Assembly (NCBI GenBank): GCA_947095535.1
Contig: OX352773.1
Location: 254,285,590 to 254,349,589 of the forward strand
DNA from: Poecilobothrus nobilitatus
Lineage: Eukaryota > Arthropoda > Insecta > Diptera > Dolichopodidae
DNA: 64,000 nucleotides
Direction of reading: 5' to 3'
Position numbers and translations under genes: made by a program. The notes below the pieces were generated by a model. That model searched no databases and was not told where the DNA came from. It saw only the letters and a program-made list of their open reading frames with translations. Numbering within the stretch: the stretch's first letter is position 1; every line of letters starts with the position of its first letter. Below, one piece after another: positions 60,815 to 64,000 of the stretch.

Positions 60815-62046
60815 CAATTTTTGACTCAATAAATTGAATTTTATTATTTGCTAAAAGCCGAAATAATCACTTGTACACTTGATGTATGATCACCTTCACT
60901 TTAGGTACCAGGTATAGGTCTTAATTAGATAAAATTAAATGTCTACTGTTATTTTATTGAACGATAATAAAAATTAAAAAAATGTAATCGTCGTTTTTGT
61001 TTTATTGTTTTCTTTAACTTTGCATTTTCTTTTTAAATAAACCACCACTTTTCTAGCTTTAGTCAGAATGCTGACTATTCTAAAAATTTTAAAAATTTAA
61101 TCAAAACAACAAAAAAGGTATTTTCTATCTTATACATAACGTAATTTTTATCTTATACATAAAAGAAAGCAAAAAACACAAAAACTATTATAGCTTTTTT
61201 TTTTTACTGAAAGAAAATTGGGAAAATTGTAAAAATTTTCAATAGAAAAATGCAAAAACAATCATTGAATTTTTTTTCTTTTTATTTTTAAATTTTTTTC
61301 ATTATAATGGTTTTTTATTTTACTGTTATCTTTTTGTAAAGATTGCAATTTAAGGCATTTAGAACAAAAAAAAAAAAAAAATTGTCTATTCACAAAATTT
61401 ATCTATGGACTGTAAATTTTTATTATTGTTTGTCAGATTATGTTATATTTTACATGAACACTTTTCTATTTTATTTGAATATTTTTGCGTAAATAGAAAA
61501 ATCGAAACAAAGAGATTCAATTTAGTTTAAAATTTAGTCATTATTTTGTCATAAAATCAATTTGAATTGATTTTATTGAATATTTTAAGTTCTTGTGGTC
61601 AGCCATTCAAATTTTACCAAACTTAAAAAAAAAAAAAATAGATAGAAAAATAATTCAATAAATATTTTGTTCCTTTTCAAAATTTCATTAAGAAACCAAA
61701 TCTTTTCATACAAGAGATTCATGAAATGCAGGAACACATAATGATTCCTGAAATCTGATTCAATGCAAGAGTTGTAAACAAAAATTTATAGATAAAATGT
61801 AACAACAATAACAAGGATCCTTTATATTTTACGAATTTTTAAGCAAAAACGAGTTTATATTGTAAGAATTTATACAGAATCATTTTGAGCAAAAAAGAAA
61901 ATTTCCACATTTAAATAAAGGTACTAAAATCTGAAAACAGAAATAAATTTAATTTGACTACACGTTTTACTACAGCAAAACATTTTTGGTTTTACCCTTA
62001 GAAGTAACCTAACAAAATTTAAAAAAAATTTAAATTAAAAAAAAAA
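60815..62046. other. AT-rich intron sequence, no gene seen
   Basis: Homopolymers only; no repeat or coding signal recognised. Confidence 0.5.
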
Positions 62047-63083
62047 CAACGAGGAAGAGTGCAGTAGAGTAGACTGTGTCAACTCTGGGATACTCGTATG
62101 AACGTAATATATCCTGTTTCTAAAACATTCAGATGTTTTAGTACCGAACTACAGAGATATATTTATGTAAATTGTGGAGTTTTATGACAGCTACCCGAAT
62201 CTATTGCGCCTTGCTTCATTAAGTTCCAAGAAATGCAAGAAGCCTGAACCGGCTGCTTTAGACCAATCAAATTTTACAAAAGTTTTTGGCATGCAACTCG
62301 ACACTTTTTCACTAAATTTCAGATATCTAGCTTCAATAGACACTGAGTTATTTTCATTTAAAAAGTATGCAACTCGACACTTTTTCACTAAATTTCAGAT
62401 AGCTAGCTTCAATAGACACTGAGTTATTTTCATTTAAAAAGTGAAGTTGTATGGCAACTATCCGAACCTGTCATATCATCACAACCAAATTTTACAGAAG
62501 TTGTTGCCATAAAACTGGATCATCATTTGCAAAATTTCAGCGGCCCCGGCGGCATCATTTTGCAAAACCCGGCGGCCGAAAATGCTGGAGTTAAATAGCA
62601 AAACTAACAATTTTACAAAAGTGACGTAAAAACAATGTCAGCCTCCTAGCTCCTTTATTTTTTGAGTTATCGTGCGGACTGACACTGAGTTATTTTCATT
62701 TAAAAAGAGAAGTAGTTGCCATAAAACTTGATCATCATTCGCAAAATTTCAGAAACCTAGCTTGAATAGATACTGAGTTATTTCTATATAAAGATAGAAG
62801 TTGTATGGCAGCTACTCGAACCCGCCGACCGAAAATGTTGGATTTAAATAGCAAAACTAACAATTTTGCAAAAGTGACGTAAAAAAAATTTCAGCCTCCT
62901 AGCTCCTTTATTTTTTGAGTTATCGTGCGGACGGACGGACGGACGTACATGGCTTAATCGACTCAGCATTCGAGTCTGAGCCGATCCATACCTTTGACAC
63001 TATATCTAGCTCGGCTCCTTTAAGGTGTCACAAACGTAATGGCAAATTTATTATACCCTTGAACATAGTTCATACGGGTATAA
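62047..63083 (-). mobile_element. family B element, shorter copy, minus strand
   Basis: Left end ACGAGGAAGAGTGCAGTAG. ATACTCGTATGAAC (62090-62103) pairs with GTTCATACGGGTAT (63068-63081) at 13 of 14 positions. GACGGACGGACGGACG lies at about 62932. It has fewer 142-bp units than the copy at 25646 and is otherwise its inverted counterpart. Near 62541 the sequence GCGGCCCCGGCGGCATCATT looks like a local rearrangement of the unit junction. Confidence 0.85.
62291..62442 (-). repeat. 76-bp tandem duplication inside the family B element
   Basis: ATGCAACTCGACACTTTTTC begins at 62291 and again at 62367, and the following sequence repeats with only a base or so of difference. It is a recent internal duplication not present in the other family B copies. 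Confidence 0.85.
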
Positions 63084-63540
63084 AAAAACTGACGGTTATA
63101 AAAGAATACCATACACAATAATAATACGTGTCATAAATTCCAAAACACAATAAATTAAAGTCAAAATCAATCACATAAGATTTTCGAAAGTTCTATGAAT
63201 TTTTTCCTAAATTTGCCTAAATTAAATGTCATAGGTATATATAATATGTCAATTATAGCGATTAACGTGTCTTTCTTTTCTTTCTAACTTATGTACGATG
63301 GCATAAATTCAGAGCACATTTAAGGTTTAGATTTTATCCATAAAGACTAAATTTCACTTGTCCTCGTTTTATTACCCTACTAATAATTCTTATAGTAATT
63401 ACAGATTAAGTATTTTCAATATATCTAAATATAACTATTTCCATACGAGCGTATCAAAATCTTGTGAAATAAATTCCGATGTCTTAAAATTTCGCGTTTT
63501 CAAAAAAAATTTCGACATTTTTTTTAAAAGTATCTATATT
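63084..63540. other. AT-rich intron sequence, no gene seen
   Basis: The 106-codon frame at 63358-63678 starts at a TTG, has no recognised domain and overlaps family E repeats; not called a gene. Confidence 0.5.
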
Positions 63541-63544
63541 TATA

Positions 63545-63830
63545 AAATACATAGAGCTTGTTACAAAATCTGCTTTTATCAATCACGAAATATGTATTTA
63601 AGAAATACAATTTTCGAGGATGTTAGAATTAAATACAAAACCAGGATTTCAATAATTAATAAAGCGAGGGTATGCTAGCAATAGCTATATTATTAAATGG
63701 CTTATTTTTGAAATATGTGTATTTAAAAGAAATTATTCGGAGAGATTTTATAGCTGTTGTTTACGAAATCATAGCGTTCCAATAATTAGTTTAATGGAGC
63801 TTTGCAGGCTGCAATTCACACTTTTTTAAA
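63545..63830 (+). repeat. family E repeat, about three degenerate tandem units
   Basis: Unit marks: GAGCTTGTTACAAAATCTGC, then GAAATATGTATTTAAGAAAT (63587), AAACCAGGATTTCAATAATT, then GAAATATGTGTATTTAAAAG (63710, 123 bp after the first), GGAGAGATTTTATAGC and GAAATCATAGCGTTCCAATAATTAG. The same ordered words appear at 530, 4105 and 13430, so this is a dispersed repeat that forms short tandem arrays with a period of about 108-123 bp. Confidence 0.5.
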
Positions 63831-64000
63831 TGCTTTTGTTGTTCGAATATTATATATATGTAAATAAATAACTGGTGAAGGATTTTATGATTTAAAAAAG
63901 GGAATTAGAATTAAAATTTTATGAATGGATGCATTTTATTATTTTTTTTTTTTTTTAATATTTTAAATATTTTAATAAATATAAATTACCTACATTATAA

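Larger units (their letters stand above)
5189..64000 (-). other. intron upstream of the dpr9-like exon (partial, at least 58.8 kb)
   Basis: The intron ends with the AG next to base 5188 read on the minus strand. The preceding Dpr exon, which should carry the first cysteine of Ig domain 1, was not found on the minus strand up to 64000, so this is most simply one very long intron. Large introns are usual in dpr genes of flies. An independent small gene or non-coding RNA inside it cannot be excluded; I found none that I can support. The mobile elements inside it lie on both strands. Confidence 0.6.

Noticed and set aside
62174..62422. Matching open frames at 26760-26981 and 62174-62422 / 62191-62388, and at 25547-25813 and 62915-63121
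   Set aside because: They are the same stretches of family B repeats read in shared frames, not conserved proteins.
63358..63678. 106-codon open frame near the right end
   Set aside because: Starts at TTG, has no recognisable domain, and overlaps degenerate family E repeats.

Overview
The window is a very AT-rich stretch of an insect nuclear genome. Homopolymer A/T runs of 8-20 bases occur throughout, there is almost no coding sequence, and dispersed repeats are dense. The only host coding sequence I can support is one 223-bp exon on the minus strand at 4966-5188. It encodes the second half of the first immunoglobulin domain of a Dpr-family (defective proboscis extension response) neuronal cell-surface protein, most like dpr9. 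Its splice sites are good on both sides. The rest therefore reads as intron: at least 4.96 kb downstream of the exon (1-4965) and at least 58.8 kb upstream of it (5189-64000). No second dpr exon was found. The taxon is inferred: the Dpr exon says insect, and the GTCC-microsatellite DINE-1-like repeats suggest a fly. The tRNA-type SINEs argue against a typical Drosophila. I would not go further than 'probably Diptera'.

The intron is a mosaic of mobile-element families. (A) A DINE-1/Helentron-like family has a GTCC microsatellite near one end, 14-bp subterminal inverted repeats, a 3' hairpin and an internal module of about 477 bp. Copies lie at 1996-2899, 7557-9330, 13930-14640, 30579-31309, 36651-37962 and 59504-60814. 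(B) A sister family with ATACCCGTATGAAC subterminal inverted repeats carries a central tandem array of exactly 142-bp units. Copies lie at 15955-16611, 25646-27146 and 62047-63083, and a chimera with family A lies at 27964-29243. (S1) A tRNA-derived SINE of about 185 bp has six copies (3718, 6582, 34842, 36468, 49586, 56713). (S2) A second SINE with an (AAAT)n tail lies at 38856, with tail-sharing copies at 41279 and 41374. Weaker tRNA-like fragments are at 6236, 10855, 11735 and 50990.

Four decayed non-LTR retrotransposon pieces were recognised by translation: 1-290 (minus, RT-to-RNase H spacer), 22400-22690 (plus, RNase H), 32760-33310 (plus, RT C-terminal part) and 45060-45400 (minus, Jockey-type RT C-terminal part). 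Three further unnamed dispersed families (here C, D and E) were found by comparing the window with itself. There is also a nearly identical 441-bp direct repeat (52613 and 54311) flanking a cluster of CTCATAA/TTATGAG motifs, and a possible solo LTR at 58977-59445.

The cleanest histories are two: a SINE at 36468 whose 12-bp target-site duplication now brackets a family A element inserted into its tail, and the A/B chimera at 27964-29243. Long blocks between these features hold only AT-rich sequence in which I see no gene.
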